A stretch of DNA of 64,000 nucleotides from Lactobacillus apis (GTDB lineage: Bacteria; Bacillota; Bacilli; Lactobacillales; Lactobacillaceae): assembly GCF_002837055.1 (NCBI RefSeq), contig NZ_PDKP01000001.1, positions 359,285 to 423,284 on the forward strand, given 5' to 3'. Each line of letters starts with the position of its first letter. Within the stretch, counting starts at the first letter, position 1. Made by a program: the position numbers and the translations under genes. This document shows, piece by piece, positions 38,416-48,680 of the stretch. The notes under the pieces were generated by a model. The model did not search any database, had not been told where the DNA came from, and saw only the letters and a list, made by a program, of their open reading frames with translations.

Positions 38416-39963
38416 ATGGAATTAGTTTTCTTAAGTTCAAGTGATTTACATGGTTATATATTACCGACAGACTATCAAAGTCGCCAAGATTGCAATGCTC
38501 CTTTTGGATTAAGTAGGGTTAGTAGCGTCATCAAGCGTGAACAGGAGACGTATGGAAAGGATAATGTTGTCATTACTGATTCCGGCGATTTTTTGCAGGG
38601 TTCGCCATTAGCCTCATTTGCTCAATCAGCTAAAAATATTGTGCAGGTGAAAGAATTTCTTTCTTTATATAATGCAATCGACTATGATGCGCGTTGCTTG
38701 GGTAATCACGACTTCAATTACGGACTTAATTACTTAAACTACTGCATTGATAATAGTAGAGCGCCATTTGTAAATGACAATGTTTTGGATGAAAAAAACG
38801 GTCAACCAGCTTTTGGAAAAGACTATTTAATCGTCAATAAAAATGGGATCAGGGTAGGATTAATTGGTGCTACCACTAAAAAAGTTCCTTCATGGGAACC
38901 TGCGGGACATGTCGCGGGGCTTAGATTTGCCTCTGCACTTGCTCAAACAAAGTATTATGCGCAAATTCTACGCCCACAAGTAGATGTTTTAGCCGTAATT
39001 TATCATGGTGGCTTTGAAGCTGATCCCGAAAGTGGTATGCAAACTGAACCAGCAACAGGTGAAAACGAAGGCTACAGAATGCTGATTGAAATTCCGGAAA
39101 TTGATGTTTTCCTGACGGGCCATCAGCACAAAAAGATGAGTGCGGTAGTTAATGACACAGCGATTGTGCAACCAGGGTATCGCGGCGAAGCCGTCGGAAA
39201 AGTGGTTTTAGAGATTGACGAACAGACTAAGAAAATCATCTCTAAAAAAGCAATGTTAATTGATACCGCAGAAGCCATTCCTGATTCAGAAATTGTTAAT
39301 CTTTCTACGGATTTAAACAAAAGTACACAAAAATGGCTGGATCAGCCGATAGCAAAGTTAAGCCAGTCAGCACCAATTGAAGATGCAAATAAAGCGCGGA
39401 TTGAGGGATCACCGTTTGTTAACTTGTTACAGCAAATGCAACTTTATTTTACTGGAGCAGATGTTTCTGCTACTGCAGTGATGAGTGAAACGGCGAAAGG
39501 CTTTAAACAAGAGGTAACAATGCGCGACATTTTGCTAAACTATCCGTATTCCAATTTGTTATGCAAAGTAAAGGTTTTAGGCTCTGAACTACGAGCAATT
39601 GTTGAGCATAGTTTATCTTTTTTAAAAAAGGACGATCAAGGAAAAATAGGTTTTGCACCTGAATATCAAGATTTATTATTTAACTTTGACGTTTTTTATC
39701 CAATTGACTATGAAGCTGATCTTGGTAGAGAAGTAGGCCAGCGCTTAAGCAAATTTGAGTTGAAAGGCAAAGCAATTGAGCCAGAAAAGAGCTACTACTT
39801 AGCCGTTAATAATTATCGGGCAATGGGTGGCGGCTTTTATCCATGTTATAGTCAGGACAAAATTGAGGAAACACTTGATAAAGACTATGTCCAAATGTTT
39901 CAAGAGTTTTTAACTCAAGCAAATATACCGCTTGATCCAAGGAAAAATTACAAATTTTATTAA
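38416..39963 (+). CDS. Bifunctional metallophosphatase/5'-nucleotidase, cytoplasmic type
   Basis: 515-aa two-domain hydrolase: an N-terminal calcineurin-like metallophosphatase with SSDLHGYI, DSGDFLQGSP, GNHDF and the GHQHK metal site, then a C-terminal 5'-nucleotidase domain with the YRAMGGGFYP nucleotide-binding segment. It has no signal peptide, unlike secreted UshA-type enzymes, so it probably acts on nucleotides in the cytoplasm (YunD-like). The exact substrate is unknown. Confidence 0.9.
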   Translation: MELVFLSSSDLHGYILPTDYQSRQDCNAPFGLSRVSSVIKREQETYGKDNVVITDSGDFLQGSPLASFAQSAKNIVQVKEFLSLYNAIDYDARCLGNHDFNYGLNYLNYCIDNSRAPFVNDNVLDEKNGQPAFGKDYLIVNKNGIRVGLIGATTKKVPSWEPAGHVAGLRFASALAQTKYYAQILRPQVDVLAVIYHGGFEADPESGMQTEPATGENEGYRMLIEIPEIDVFLTGHQHKKMSAVVNDTAIVQPGYRGEAVGKVVLEIDEQTKKIISKKAMLIDTAEAIPDSEIVNLSTDLNKSTQKWLDQPIAKLSQSAPIEDANKARIEGSPFVNLLQQMQLYFTGADVSATAVMSETAKGFKQEVTMRDILLNYPYSNLLCKVKVLGSELRAIVEHSLSFLKKDDQGKIGFAPEYQDLLFNFDVFYPIDYEADLGREVGQRLSKFELKGKAIEPEKSYYLAVNNYRAMGGGFYPCYSQDKIEETLDKDYVQMFQEFLTQANIPLDPRKNYKFY

Positions 39964-39966
39964 AGC

Positions 39967-40001
39967 AAAAAGCCGCTAGCATAGACTGCTAACGGCTTTT
40001 T
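39967..40001. terminator. Bidirectional terminator between nucleotidase gene and DUF2929 gene
   Basis: AAAAAGCCGCTAGCA pairs with TGCTAACGGCTTTTT with one mismatch and a 5-nt loop, flanked by A and T runs. Confidence 0.85.
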
Positions 40002-40006
40002 AATAT

Positions 40007-40213
40007 CTATTTTAATTTAGTGTATTCACTTTTATCTTTAACAGAATGAGCTGTAATTGTTGGGATAATAGCGGCAAATAGAACACCAAAAATCACACCA
40101 ATAATAGCAGCTTCACCTAGGTTGAAGACGTTTTGCGTTAAAGGAGCAGCAATAAAGCCCACAATTAACATATAAACAACGCTCCAACAAATGGTTACAA
40201 TATAACGTCCCAT
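40007..40213 (-). CDS. DUF2929 family membrane protein (YjzD-like)
   Basis: 68-aa protein with two membrane helices (about residues 4-25 and 31-53) and a short charged tail. The start is minus-strand ATG 40213 (MGRYIVTICW), which has AGAGGG about 7 nt upstream; the longer form starting at 40231 includes that site. Function unknown. It lies divergent from dnaE, an arrangement often seen in lactobacilli. Confidence 0.82.
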   Translation of the reverse strand: MGRYIVTICWSVVYMLIVGFIAAPLTQNVFNLGEAAIIGVIFGVLFAAIIPTITAHSVKDKSEYTKLK

Positions 40214-40318
40214 AGTGTTGCCCTCTTTCATAGGAGAATTTTAGCAAAGTTTGGGCAGGTTTTCAAACTAAAAGAGTAGTTTTTGGTATACTAATTTCAT
40301 AAGAAGGGAAGATGCCAA

Positions 40319-43300
40319 ATGAAAATTGCTGCTTTACAAAATACAAGTTCTTTCACACTTCTTGAAAGTCCAATTAAAATCAAAGATCTTTTGGTTGCTG
40401 CTAAAAGTGAAGGCTATGAGGCAGTTAGTCTAACTGATATAAATGTTACCTATGGTCTAGTTAACTTTTTTGAAGTGGCGCAAGATGTTGGCATTAAACC
40501 TATTTTAGGGATGCAGCTCAGATTAAACGGTCTAATTGATAGTTCGCACCAATATGACGTAATTGCACTAGCAAAAACTGATGAGGGTTATCGCAACATT
40601 CTACGCTTATCTAGTAGGATTAACTTATTAACTGAGAATGGGACTAATAAGAAAATACTAACTTTAGACAAATTGGCTAAAGATCTTGGTGATTTAGTTT
40701 TAATTGTTCCGGCAAATTCATATAGCGAATTGCTTAATTTACAAAAACAGGATGACCAGCTCGGCAACGATTTTGTACGAAAGCTGCTTAAATTGGTGCC
40801 AGAAACAAGCTCTCTATACTTGGGAGTATATGGCTCGAAAAAGCAGGAAGTTTATCTTACATATGTTAAAGAACTGGCTAAACAGTTTAAACTACCAATT
40901 GTTAGCCTGGAAGATACCAACTACCTGAAACCACATGATCAATTTTTAAAGAAAACATTACAGGCTGTAAAAAATGGTCTTGTCATGGAAGACATCGAAT
41001 CACTAGCTAAGCAAGAAGGCTCGCATTATTTACCAAGTACGCAAGAATTAAGCATCAGGTACCATGATTTGGATCTGGATGAAGCACTAGAGAATACTTG
41101 GAAAATTGCTGAGCAATGTAACGCTAACATTGTTTTTCAAGAACCTGTTTTACCAAAATATAAACAAAACAAATTTCCGACTTCAAAAGAATATCTTACT
41201 TATTTGGCGCAAACGGGTTTGAAGGCTCGGTTTAAAAATAAGTCAATTCCTGCTAATTACCAAAAACAACTTGATTATGAATTAGGCATAATTGATGAAA
41301 TGGGCTTTAACGATTATTTCCTAATCGTTTGGGACGTAATTAATTACTGCCACCGTGCTAAAATTGTCACAGGTCCGGGACGTGGTTCAGCTTGTGGATC
41401 ACTTGTTTCATATTCATTGCGGATTACAGAAGTTGATCCAATTGAATATCATCTTCTGTTTGAGCGTTTTTTGAATCCTTCAAGACACGAAATGCCTGAT
41501 ATTGATCTAGATATTCCTGATAATCGCCGAGATGATGTTATCAAGTATATGTTTGAAAAGTATGGGATGGATCATGCAGCGCAAATTTTAACCTTTGGTA
41601 CTTTGGCAGCTAAACAGGTTTTACGAGATACTGGGCGTACATTTGGTTTAAGTGAAGCTGAAATGAGTAAGTGGTCGCAAAGCGTGCCGTTTTCTAAAAC
41701 AAAGATTTCACTTGAAGAGTCTTATCAAAATTCTAATAAGATGCGCTTATTGGTTGACGCTAGTTCGAAGAATAAGCTCCTTTTTGAAACGGCAAAGGGG
41801 CTTGAAGGTCTGCCACGGCATTACTCAATCCATGCTGCTGGGTTGGTTTTAAGCGATAACTCAATTGCAGCGATTTCTGGATTGCAAGCCGGTCAGCTCG
41901 GTATACCAATTACACAACAAACTAAAAAGTATGTTGAAAGCCTTGGCTTATTAAAAATTGATTTTTTAGGACTCCGTAATCTAACAATTCTGGGTGACAC
42001 TGTAGATATGATTCAGAGTCAAGGTAAGACAATTGATGTAAATCAAATACCGCTTGATGATCAAAAGACAATGGAAGCTTTTCAGAAAGGGGATACGGAT
42101 TTAGTCTTTCAATTTGAATCTGGTGGGATTAAGAATGTTCTTCGTGAGCTTCATCCGGATAACTTTGAAGATCTCGTTGCGGTTAATGCTTTATATCGTC
42201 CGGGTCCAATGCAAAATATCCATTCTTTTATTGCTCGGAAAAGAGGAAAGGAAAAAGTTACTTATCCGGATCCAAGCCTTAAGGAAATTTTGGCATCAAC
42301 GTATGGTATCTTGGTTTACCAGGAACAAGTTATGCAAACAACTCAGATTTTAGCTGGCTTTTCTTTAGGTGAGGCTGACATCTTGCGTCGGGCAATGTCT
42401 AAAAAGAACCAGCAAGTCATTGATCAAGAAAAAGATAAATTTATTGAGGGGACAATAAAAAATGGACGCCCTCGTGAAGTAGGAGAACGTGTATACAGCT
42501 ATATTGAGCAGTTTGCTAACTATGGTTTTAATCGTTCTCATGCAGTTGCCTATACTAAAATGGCATTTTGGCTTGCATACTTAAAGGTTCACTATCCGGC
42601 AGAATTTTATGCCGCAATGCTAAATTCTAATAGTGGCAATCACTTTAAAATTAGTGATTACATTATGCGTGCTCAAGGAGCTGGAGTGAAAATCTTGCCG
42701 CCTGATATCAATAAGAGTGATTTAAATTATCAGATGGTTGATGGCCGAATTCTGGTTGGTCTTCGCGCAATCAAGGGTATAAGAATTGATGCACTTAAGG
42801 AAATTTTAAAAGCACGCGGAAATAAACCTTTTACTTCATTTACTAATTTTTTGCGTCGAATTGATTCCAAGTTTTTAAAAGTTAAGTTAATTCAACCTTT
42901 AATCAAGGCAGGGTGCTTTGATAGTTTAAATAATAATCGAAATGAATTACTCAAAAATAGCCCAGAGATTATTGAAAATATTGAACTAACTGGTAACAAT
43001 TTGGCTTTATCGGAAAGCTTGGGTGGCGTACCAATAAAACCAGCTGAAGCACCAACTAGTACTGAAAAAGCTGATATGGAGCAAGAAGCACTAGGCTTTT
43101 CGACCATGACATCACCAATAGTTGCGGTACAAAAGTATGCCGAAAAATTTCATGCAAAAGCACTTAATGAGTTTGAAATTAACGAAGTTGGTGTCGCAGT
43201 AGGAAAACTGATGACATTAAAACTTGTCAAAACTAAGAAAAATACAACGATGGCATTTGCTAATTTTGTTGATTCTTCAAGTAGAGAAGATATTGTTATT

Positions 43301-43447
43301 TTTCCAAATGTTTATGAAAAAGCCCAGTCTATTTTAAAGGAGGGTGATATTTACCTTCTGAATATTAAAGTTCAAAATGATCGCTTTGATTCAAGTAAAA
43401 AACAATACGTTTTACTGAACATAAAAGTAGTGAACTTTAAGGGATAA
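40319..43447 (+). CDS. dnaE: DNA polymerase III alpha subunit DnaE
   Basis: 1042-aa polymerase of the DnaE class, which in low-GC Gram-positives works beside PolC and is thought to extend lagging-strand primers. It has an N-terminal PHP domain (SLTDINVTYGLVNF), the palm catalytic motifs GPGRGSACGS and PDIDLDIPD, the fingers with YRPGPMQNIHSF and YQEQVMQ, a helix-hairpin-helix region and a C-terminal OB fold. There is no PolC-type exonuclease domain. Confidence 0.96.
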   Translation: MKIAALQNTSSFTLLESPIKIKDLLVAAKSEGYEAVSLTDINVTYGLVNFFEVAQDVGIKPILGMQLRLNGLIDSSHQYDVIALAKTDEGYRNILRLSSRINLLTENGTNKKILTLDKLAKDLGDLVLIVPANSYSELLNLQKQDDQLGNDFVRKLLKLVPETSSLYLGVYGSKKQEVYLTYVKELAKQFKLPIVSLEDTNYLKPHDQFLKKTLQAVKNGLVMEDIESLAKQEGSHYLPSTQELSIRYHDLDLDEALENTWKIAEQCNANIVFQEPVLPKYKQNKFPTSKEYLTYLAQTGLKARFKNKSIPANYQKQLDYELGIIDEMGFNDYFLIVWDVINYCHRAKIVTGPGRGSACGSLVSYSLRITEVDPIEYHLLFERFLNPSRHEMPDIDLDIPDNRRDDVIKYMFEKYGMDHAAQILTFGTLAAKQVLRDTGRTFGLSEAEMSKWSQSVPFSKTKISLEESYQNSNKMRLLVDASSKNKLLFETAKGLEGLPRHYSIHAAGLVLSDNSIAAISGLQAGQLGIPITQQTKKYVESLGLLKIDFLGLRNLTILGDTVDMIQSQGKTIDVNQIPLDDQKTMEAFQKGDTDLVFQFESGGIKNVLRELHPDNFEDLVAVNALYRPGPMQNIHSFIARKRGKEKVTYPDPSLKEILASTYGILVYQEQVMQTTQILAGFSLGEADILRRAMSKKNQQVIDQEKDKFIEGTIKNGRPREVGERVYSYIEQFANYGFNRSHAVAYTKMAFWLAYLKVHYPAEFYAAMLNSNSGNHFKISDYIMRAQGAGVKILPPDINKSDLNYQMVDGRILVGLRAIKGIRIDALKEILKARGNKPFTSFTNFLRRIDSKFLKVKLIQPLIKAGCFDSLNNNRNELLKNSPEIIENIELTGNNLALSESLGGVPIKPAEAPTSTEKADMEQEALGFSTMTSPIVAVQKYAEKFHAKALNEFEINEVGVAVGKLMTLKLVKTKKNTTMAFANFVDSSSREDIVIFPNVYEKAQSILKEGDIYLLNIKVQNDRFDSSKKQYVLLNIKVVNFKG

Positions 43448-43482
43448 AGCGTTTTTTCTAATAATTTTTTGCGAGTAATGAC

Positions 43483-43496
43483 TGTTAGCGCTAACA
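43483..43496 (+). promoter_or_regulatory. CcpA catabolite-responsive element (cre) upstream of pfkA
   Basis: TGTTAGCGCTAACA is fully palindromic and matches the cre consensus TGWNANCGNTNWCA at every fixed position. It lies about 130 nt before pfkA and about 40 nt or more upstream of possible -35 hexamers (TTGAGA 43536 or TTGGCA 43547), a position where CcpA activates the glycolytic las operon in Lactococcus. Confidence 0.82.
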
Positions 43497-43613
43497 AGCA
43501 AAAAGACCGATAAAACGGTAAAATAAGTCATTTTTTTGAGATTTTTTTGGCAAAGAATGTTAGAATTTAGTAGATGTGAGAAATTACACAATTAATATTA
43601 ATGAGGTGAATTC

Positions 43614-44573
43614 ATGAAGCGAATTGGTATTTTAACGAGCGGCGGCGATGCTCCCGGTATGAATGCAGCTGTTAGAGCTGTTACTAAGACTGCAATTCAT
43701 AACGGGCTTGGTGTCGTTGGTATTCGTTATGGCTTTGCCGGGTTAGTTGCTGGTGACTTTGTTACGCTTACTGCTGAAAATGTTGACCACATGATAAATT
43801 TAGGTGGAACATTTTTATATAGTGCACGTTTCCCAGAATTTGCACAACCAGAAGTGCAAAAAAAGGGTGTTGAACAACTAAAGAAACATGATATTGATAC
43901 TGTTATCGTAATCGGCGGTGATGGTTCTTATCATGGTGCATTAGCCTTAACTCGTCTTGGCATTAACTCAATCGGTTTACCAGGTACAATTGATAATGAT
44001 ATCCCATGTACTGACTACACTATTGGTTTAGATACTGCCTGCAATACCGCGTTAGAAGCAATTGACAAGATTCGTGATACTGCAAGTAGTCATCACCGTG
44101 TGTTTATTATTAACGTAATGGGCCGTGGTTGTGGTGATATTGCTATGCGTGTTGGTTTAGCAAGTGGTGCCGATGCAATTGTTGTTCCTGAACGTCCATA
44201 CGATGTTAAAGAAATTGCTGAGACACTTAAGCGAGGCTTTGCAGCAGGCAAGGATCATGGTATTATCGTATTAGCTGAAGGCGTAATGGATGCCGAAGAA
44301 TTTAGAACTGAACTTCTAAAATACGGTGACTTTGACGCTAGAGCTAATATCTTAGGTCATATGCAACGTGGTGGATCACCAACAGTTCTGGATAGAGTTA
44401 ATGCGACTAAGATGGGTAATTATGCCGTTAAGTTGCTTCTCGATGGTAAAGGCGGTTTGGCTGTCGGTATGGAGAACGGTCAACTTGAAACGCACGATAT
44501 CTTAGACCTGTTTGATGATACTCATCGCAGTGATGAGACGTTATTAGATATAAATGATGAAATGACTAAATAA
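43614..44573 (+). CDS. pfkA: 6-phosphofructokinase
   Basis: Catalyses ATP-dependent fructose-6-phosphate to fructose-1,6-bisphosphate, the key glycolytic step. The 319-aa enzyme has [18 protein letters not shown], the ATP-binding GGDGSYHGA, the catalytic PGTIDNDIP and PfkA effector-site residues. GAGGTGA precedes ATG 43614. It is followed 30 nt later by pyk with no terminator between; the cre site upstream indicates CcpA control of the pair. Confidence 0.98.
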   Translation: MKRIGILTSGGDAPGMNAAVRAVTKTAIHNGLGVVGIRYGFAGLVAGDFVTLTAENVDHMINLGGTFLYSARFPEFAQPEVQKKGVEQLKKHDIDTVIVIGGDGSYHGALALTRLGINSIGLPGTIDNDIPCTDYTIGLDTACNTALEAIDKIRDTASSHHRVFIINVMGRGCGDIAMRVGLASGADAIVVPERPYDVKEIAETLKRGFAAGKDHGIIVLAEGVMDAEEFRTELLKYGDFDARANILGHMQRGGSPTVLDRVNATKMGNYAVKLLLDGKGGLAVGMENGQLETHDILDLFDDTHRSDETLLDINDEMTK

Positions 44574-44603
44574 TTTAGTCGATTTTGGGGAGAATTTTAC
44601 ATA

Positions 44604-46373
44604 ATGAAGAAAACTAAAATTGTTAGTACTTTAGGGCCAGCTTCAAACGATATTGAAACTATTACAGCTTTGGCTAAGTCAGGCGTAAACGTATTTCGTT
44701 TCAACTTTTCACACGGTGATCATGCTGAGCATTTATCTCGTATGAAGATGGTTCGCCAAGTTGAAAAAGAAACTGGAATACTTCTTGGTATTGCTTTGGA
44801 TACTAAAGGTGCTGAAATTAGAACCACTGATCAAGAAGGTGGCAAGTTCACTATTAATACCGGTGACGAAATCCGCGTTTCAATGGATGCTTCAAAACCT
44901 GGTAATAAGGACATGATTCATGTTACTTATGAAGGTCTATATGGTGATACTCACGTTGGTGGTCACGTTTTAATTGATGATGGTTTAGTTGATTTATTAA
45001 TTAAAGAAAAAGACGACGCTAAGAAAGAATTAGTTTGTGAAGCTCAAAATACTGGAGTCATTGGTTCTAAGAAGGGTGTTAACGCACCTGGTGTGGAAAT
45101 CCGCCTCCCAGGAATTACTGATAAAGACGCTGATGACATCAAGTTTGGTTTAGAGCACGGTATTAACTTTATCTTTGCCTCATTTGCACGTAAAGCTCAA
45201 GATATTCTTGATATTCGTAAGCTTTGTGAAGATGCTGGTTGTGATTACGTTAAGATCTATCCTAAGATTGAATCACAAGAAGGTATCGATAACGCAGACG
45301 AAATTTTACAAGTTTCAGATGGTTTGATGGTTGCTCGTGGTGACATGGGTGTTGAAATTCCATTTATCGATGTACCATTTGTTCAAAAGGACTTAATCAA
45401 GAGAGCTAATGCACTTGGGAAGCCAGTTATCACTGCAACCCAAATGCTTGACTCAATGCAAGAAAATCCTCGTCCAACCCGTGCTGAAGTTTCTGACGTA
45501 GCTAATGCAGTACTTGACGGTACTGACGCAACTATGCTTTCAGGTGAATCAGCAAATGGTCTTTACCCAGTTAAAGCTGTTTCAGCAATGGCTGAAATTG
45601 ACGAAAGAACTGAACAAGAACTTCTTAAGCGTAACACTTTAGCTCTTCAAAGATTTGAAGAATACAAGGGTTCAAACGTTACTGAAGCTATTGGTGAATC
45701 AGTTGTCCGTACTGCTCAAGAATTAGGTGTTAAGACTATCATTACTGCAACCAACTCTGGTTACACTGCAAGAATGATTTCTAAATACCGTCCAAATGCT
45801 AACATCTTAGCTTTGACTTTTGACGAAAAGATTCAACACTCACTTGGCATTTGCTGGGGTGTTCAACCATTACTTACTGAAAAACCTGCTTCAACTGACG
45901 ACATGTTTGATGTAGCTGCTAAAGTTGCTAAAGAACAAGGTTACGTTAAGGATGGCGACTTAGTAATCATCGTAGCTGGTGTTCCAGTTGGTGATTCAGG
46001 TACAACTAACTTAATGAAGCTTCAAATCATTGGTAGCAAATTAGCTCAAGGTTTAGGCGTTGGTAACGGTTCAGTTGTTGGTAAAACAGTTGTTGTAAAC
46101 AGTGCTGAAGAAGCAATTAGCAAGACTAATGAAGGTGACATCCTTGTTGCTAAGAACACTGATCCTGATTACATGCCTGCTATCAAGAAGGCTTCAGGTT
46201 TAGTTGTTGAAGCTTCAGGCTTAACTTCACATGCTGCAGTTGTTGGTTTATCACTTGGTATTCCAGTAGTTGTAGGTGTAACTGATGCAACTGAAAAGAT
46301 TGCTGGTGGTACTACTGTTACTGTTGATGCTCGTCGTGGTGCAATTTACCAAGGTGAAGTTTCAAACCTTTAA
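44604..46373 (+). CDS. pyk: Pyruvate kinase
   Basis: Makes pyruvate and ATP from phosphoenolpyruvate. The 589-aa product has the core barrel (KTKIVSTLGPAS, FRFNFSHGDH, the catalytic MVARGDMGVEI, ATQMLDSM, MLSGESANGLYP) plus the extra C-terminal PEP-utiliser domain (DYMPAIKKASGLVVEASGLTSHAAV) typical of Bacilli. Codon use is that of a highly expressed gene. It is co-transcribed with pfkA; ldh does not follow, unlike in the lactococcal operon. Confidence 0.98.
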   Translation: MKKTKIVSTLGPASNDIETITALAKSGVNVFRFNFSHGDHAEHLSRMKMVRQVEKETGILLGIALDTKGAEIRTTDQEGGKFTINTGDEIRVSMDASKPGNKDMIHVTYEGLYGDTHVGGHVLIDDGLVDLLIKEKDDAKKELVCEAQNTGVIGSKKGVNAPGVEIRLPGITDKDADDIKFGLEHGINFIFASFARKAQDILDIRKLCEDAGCDYVKIYPKIESQEGIDNADEILQVSDGLMVARGDMGVEIPFIDVPFVQKDLIKRANALGKPVITATQMLDSMQENPRPTRAEVSDVANAVLDGTDATMLSGESANGLYPVKAVSAMAEIDERTEQELLKRNTLALQRFEEYKGSNVTEAIGESVVRTAQELGVKTIITATNSGYTARMISKYRPNANILALTFDEKIQHSLGICWGVQPLLTEKPASTDDMFDVAAKVAKEQGYVKDGDLVIIVAGVPVGDSGTTNLMKLQIIGSKLAQGLGVGNGSVVGKTVVVNSAEEAISKTNEGDILVAKNTDPDYMPAIKKASGLVVEASGLTSHAAVVGLSLGIPVVVGVTDATEKIAGGTTVTVDARRGAIYQGEVSNL

Positions 46374-46389
46374 TTGATAACTTTAAACG

Positions 46390-46419
46390 AAAAAGTCAGC
46401 TTAGTTAGCTGGCTTTTTT
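46390..46419 (+). terminator. Terminator after pyk
   Basis: AAAAAGTCAGC pairs with GCTGGCTTTTT, one G-U pair, 7-nt loop. Confidence 0.85.
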
Positions 46420-46535
46420 GTTTTGCTTTTTTCTTATCACCTTGTAAATAAATTAAATTGCTTCTTAAGAAAAATATTACGTGGTAAAATGTTATACTTA
46501 GTGAATAGAATATGTAAAATTAAAGGGAGAATTTT

Positions 46536-47423
46536 ATGCTTGGCACAATTGCAAAAGGAAAGGTCATCGATCAAAATGATGATGCCTATTACGTTCAAAT
46601 TGAGGGTGTTACTTATGAGCTGAAACGTAAAGAAATAACCCAAGAAGAACCACCTAAGCTTGGTGATGAAGTAAAAGGCTTTCTGTATGACGATAAGCAG
46701 CATAATCGCCAAATGACCCAGTTTTTACCTTTTGCTCAAGCGGATCAGTATGGCTGGAGTAAAGTGACAGACGTAAGGTTTGACTTAGGGGTCTTTGTTG
46801 ATATTGGGTTGCCTGATAAAGATGTTGTTTTATCAGTCGATGATTTACCTTTTAACAAAGATGTGTGGCCAAGAAAAGATGATCAGCTTTTAGTTCATCT
46901 TGAAACTGATGATAAAGACCGTATCTGGGCCAAGCTGGCAGATGAAGATATTTTTGAACAACTTTCAGCTCACTTTCCAACTGATATGAAAAATAAAGAT
47001 GTCTTTGGAACAGTGTATTCTAGTCGCGATGTAGGTGCTTTTGTCATTACTAGTGACTATTATTTGGCTTTCGTTCATGCTTCACAAATGGCACAGCCAT
47101 TACGTGTTGGTGAACAATTTAAAGGTCGTGTAGTGGGCATTAGTCAATATGGACGCTTAAACTTAAGTAGTTTGCCGCGCGCATTTGAAGAAATTGATGA
47201 TGACGCTCAAATGATTCTGATGAGCTTACGTCGTAAAAGAGATAAGACCTTGCCTTTTTATGACAAGTCAGATGCTCAGGAAATTAAAAACTACTTTGGC
47301 ATTTCTAAGTCAGCTTTTAAACGTGCTTTGGGCCATTTACTTAAAAACAGATACATTTCAGAAGATAAGGAAGCAGGATCAATTACTTTAATTAATGATC
47401 CTGAAGCCGAAGAAAATGAATAA
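46536..47423 (+). CDS. cvfB: S1 RNA-binding protein CvfB (YitL)
   Basis: 295-aa protein with tandem S1-type OB folds (about residues 1-60, 70-130 and 145-210) and a C-terminal winged helix (YFGISKSAFKRALGHLLKN). Staphylococcal CvfB influences virulence gene expression through RNA; here only RNA binding is inferred. AAGGGAG precedes ATG 46536. Its 3' end overlaps xerD by 8 nt. Confidence 0.9.
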   Translation: MLGTIAKGKVIDQNDDAYYVQIEGVTYELKRKEITQEEPPKLGDEVKGFLYDDKQHNRQMTQFLPFAQADQYGWSKVTDVRFDLGVFVDIGLPDKDVVLSVDDLPFNKDVWPRKDDQLLVHLETDDKDRIWAKLADEDIFEQLSAHFPTDMKNKDVFGTVYSSRDVGAFVITSDYYLAFVHASQMAQPLRVGEQFKGRVVGISQYGRLNLSSLPRAFEEIDDDAQMILMSLRRKRDKTLPFYDKSDAQEIKNYFGISKSAFKRALGHLLKNRYISEDKEAGSITLINDPEAEENE

Positions 47424-48315
47424 GCTGCAAGAAGATGTTGAAGATTATCTGCGCTATAGTCAAATTGAGCGTGGATTAAGTGATAATACAATTTTTGCTT
47501 ATCGACAAGATCTAATGGATTTCTTGGCCTTTTTGAAAAAAGAAGGACTCGATTCTTGGCCAACAAAAGCGGTGGATATAGATGCTTTTTTAGCCGAACA
47601 GCGTGATTTAAATAAAGCAACAAGTTCGATTAGTAGGATGATTTCAAGTCTAAGAAAATTTTATCAATGGCTGGTTAGGCAAAACATTCAAAAAATAAAT
47701 CCCATGCTTGAAATTGATTCACCCAAAAAAGAACACCGTTTACCTGTAGCATTAAGTGTTGATGAGGTAACAAAGTTGCTTGATCAACCCGATGTAACTA
47801 AAAAATTGGGCATACGAGATCGAGCCCTGTTAGAAACTTTATATGCAACAGGAATTAGGGTGAGTGAACTAATTAATTTGAAATTTAGTGACCTGCACGA
47901 AGAACTAAAGCTGCTGAAAGTATTGGGAAAAGGATCAAAGGAACGTCTGATACCAATTAGTGATGTGGCAATTTCTTGGATTAAGAGTTATCAGGAGAAA
48001 GTAAGAGATCCGCTTCTTTTAAAATCTGGCAAGTACACTGACACCATTTTCTTGAATAATCGTGGTGGTACATTGACTAGACAGGCTGTTTGGCAAATTA
48101 TTAAGCGCTATTGTCAAATGGCTGGAATCAAAAAAAATGTCACTCCACATACATTGCGCCACACTTTTGCAACTCACTTGCTTGAAAATGGTGCTGATTT
48201 AAGAGTGGTGCAAGAAATATTGGGGCACTCAGATATCAGTACGACGCAGATTTATACTAATTTATCGCAGCAGCATATTTTGCAAGTGTATGCTAAAACA
48301 CATCCACGGACCTAG
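47416..48315 (+). CDS. xerD: Tyrosine recombinase XerD
   Basis: Resolves chromosome dimers at dif with XerC or alone. The 299-aa protein has the N-terminal SAM-like core-binding domain and the catalytic residues R (ATGIRVSE), K (GKGSKERLIP), HxxR (HTLRHTFATH), H (LGHSDIS) and Y (TQIYTNLS). I use ATG 47416 (MNKLQEDVEDYLRYSQIERG) rather than ATG 47395, as homology begins there. Position in a conserved housekeeping run with scpAB argues against a prophage integrase. Confidence 0.93.
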   Translation: MNKLQEDVEDYLRYSQIERGLSDNTIFAYRQDLMDFLAFLKKEGLDSWPTKAVDIDAFLAEQRDLNKATSSISRMISSLRKFYQWLVRQNIQKINPMLEIDSPKKEHRLPVALSVDEVTKLLDQPDVTKKLGIRDRALLETLYATGIRVSELINLKFSDLHEELKLLKVLGKGSKERLIPISDVAISWIKSYQEKVRDPLLLKSGKYTDTIFLNNRGGTLTRQAVWQIIKRYCQMAGIKKNVTPHTLRHTFATHLLENGADLRVVQEILGHSDISTTQIYTNLSQQHILQVYAKTHPRT

Positions 48316-48323
48316 GTGATTGA

Positions 48324-48677
48324 ATGCTGATTCAATGCAAAAAAGATAAAGAAAAAGTGGCAATGGGCTTATTGTCCTACTTGCCAGATTTTAAAAATTT
48401 GGATAATTTAAGAGACGAAATTGAACTCAATAAAAATAGTGAAGAATTTCGGCTGTTTTTGTATCGGGATGATGATCCTAACTTTGTTGGTGTAATGGGA
48501 ACTCAATGGGATAATGAGTTTATTGTTGTACGTTATCTCTCACTGGCGCCAGATTATCGTCAAGCCAAAACAGAGAGTAAAATAATGCAAGAATTGGCAA
48601 GCAGTAATCCGACCAAAAAGATTACCGCCGTACCAGAATACATTTATTTAGTAAAATATTTAACTAAAGATAATTAA
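48324..48677 (+). CDS. ribT: RibT-like protein
   Basis: 117-aa protein of the RibT type, with a reduced GNAT-like fold (core LFLYRDDDPNFVGVMGTQWDNEFIVVRYLSL is split over residues 46-78). It is often annotated as a reductase or as riboflavin biosynthesis protein RibT, but no enzyme activity is established. It lies 9 nt after xerD and 3 nt before scpA in the conserved xerD-ribT-scpA-scpB-rluB order. Confidence 0.82.
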   Translation: MLIQCKKDKEKVAMGLLSYLPDFKNLDNLRDEIELNKNSEEFRLFLYRDDDPNFVGVMGTQWDNEFIVVRYLSLAPDYRQAKTESKIMQELASSNPTKKITAVPEYIYLVKYLTKDN

Positions 48678-48680
48678 AAG

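Noticed and set aside
47416-48315. Tyrosine recombinase as evidence of a mobile element or prophage
   Set aside because: Sequence and conserved neighbours (cvfB, ribT, scpA, scpB) indicate the housekeeping XerD; no attachment repeats or phage genes nearby.
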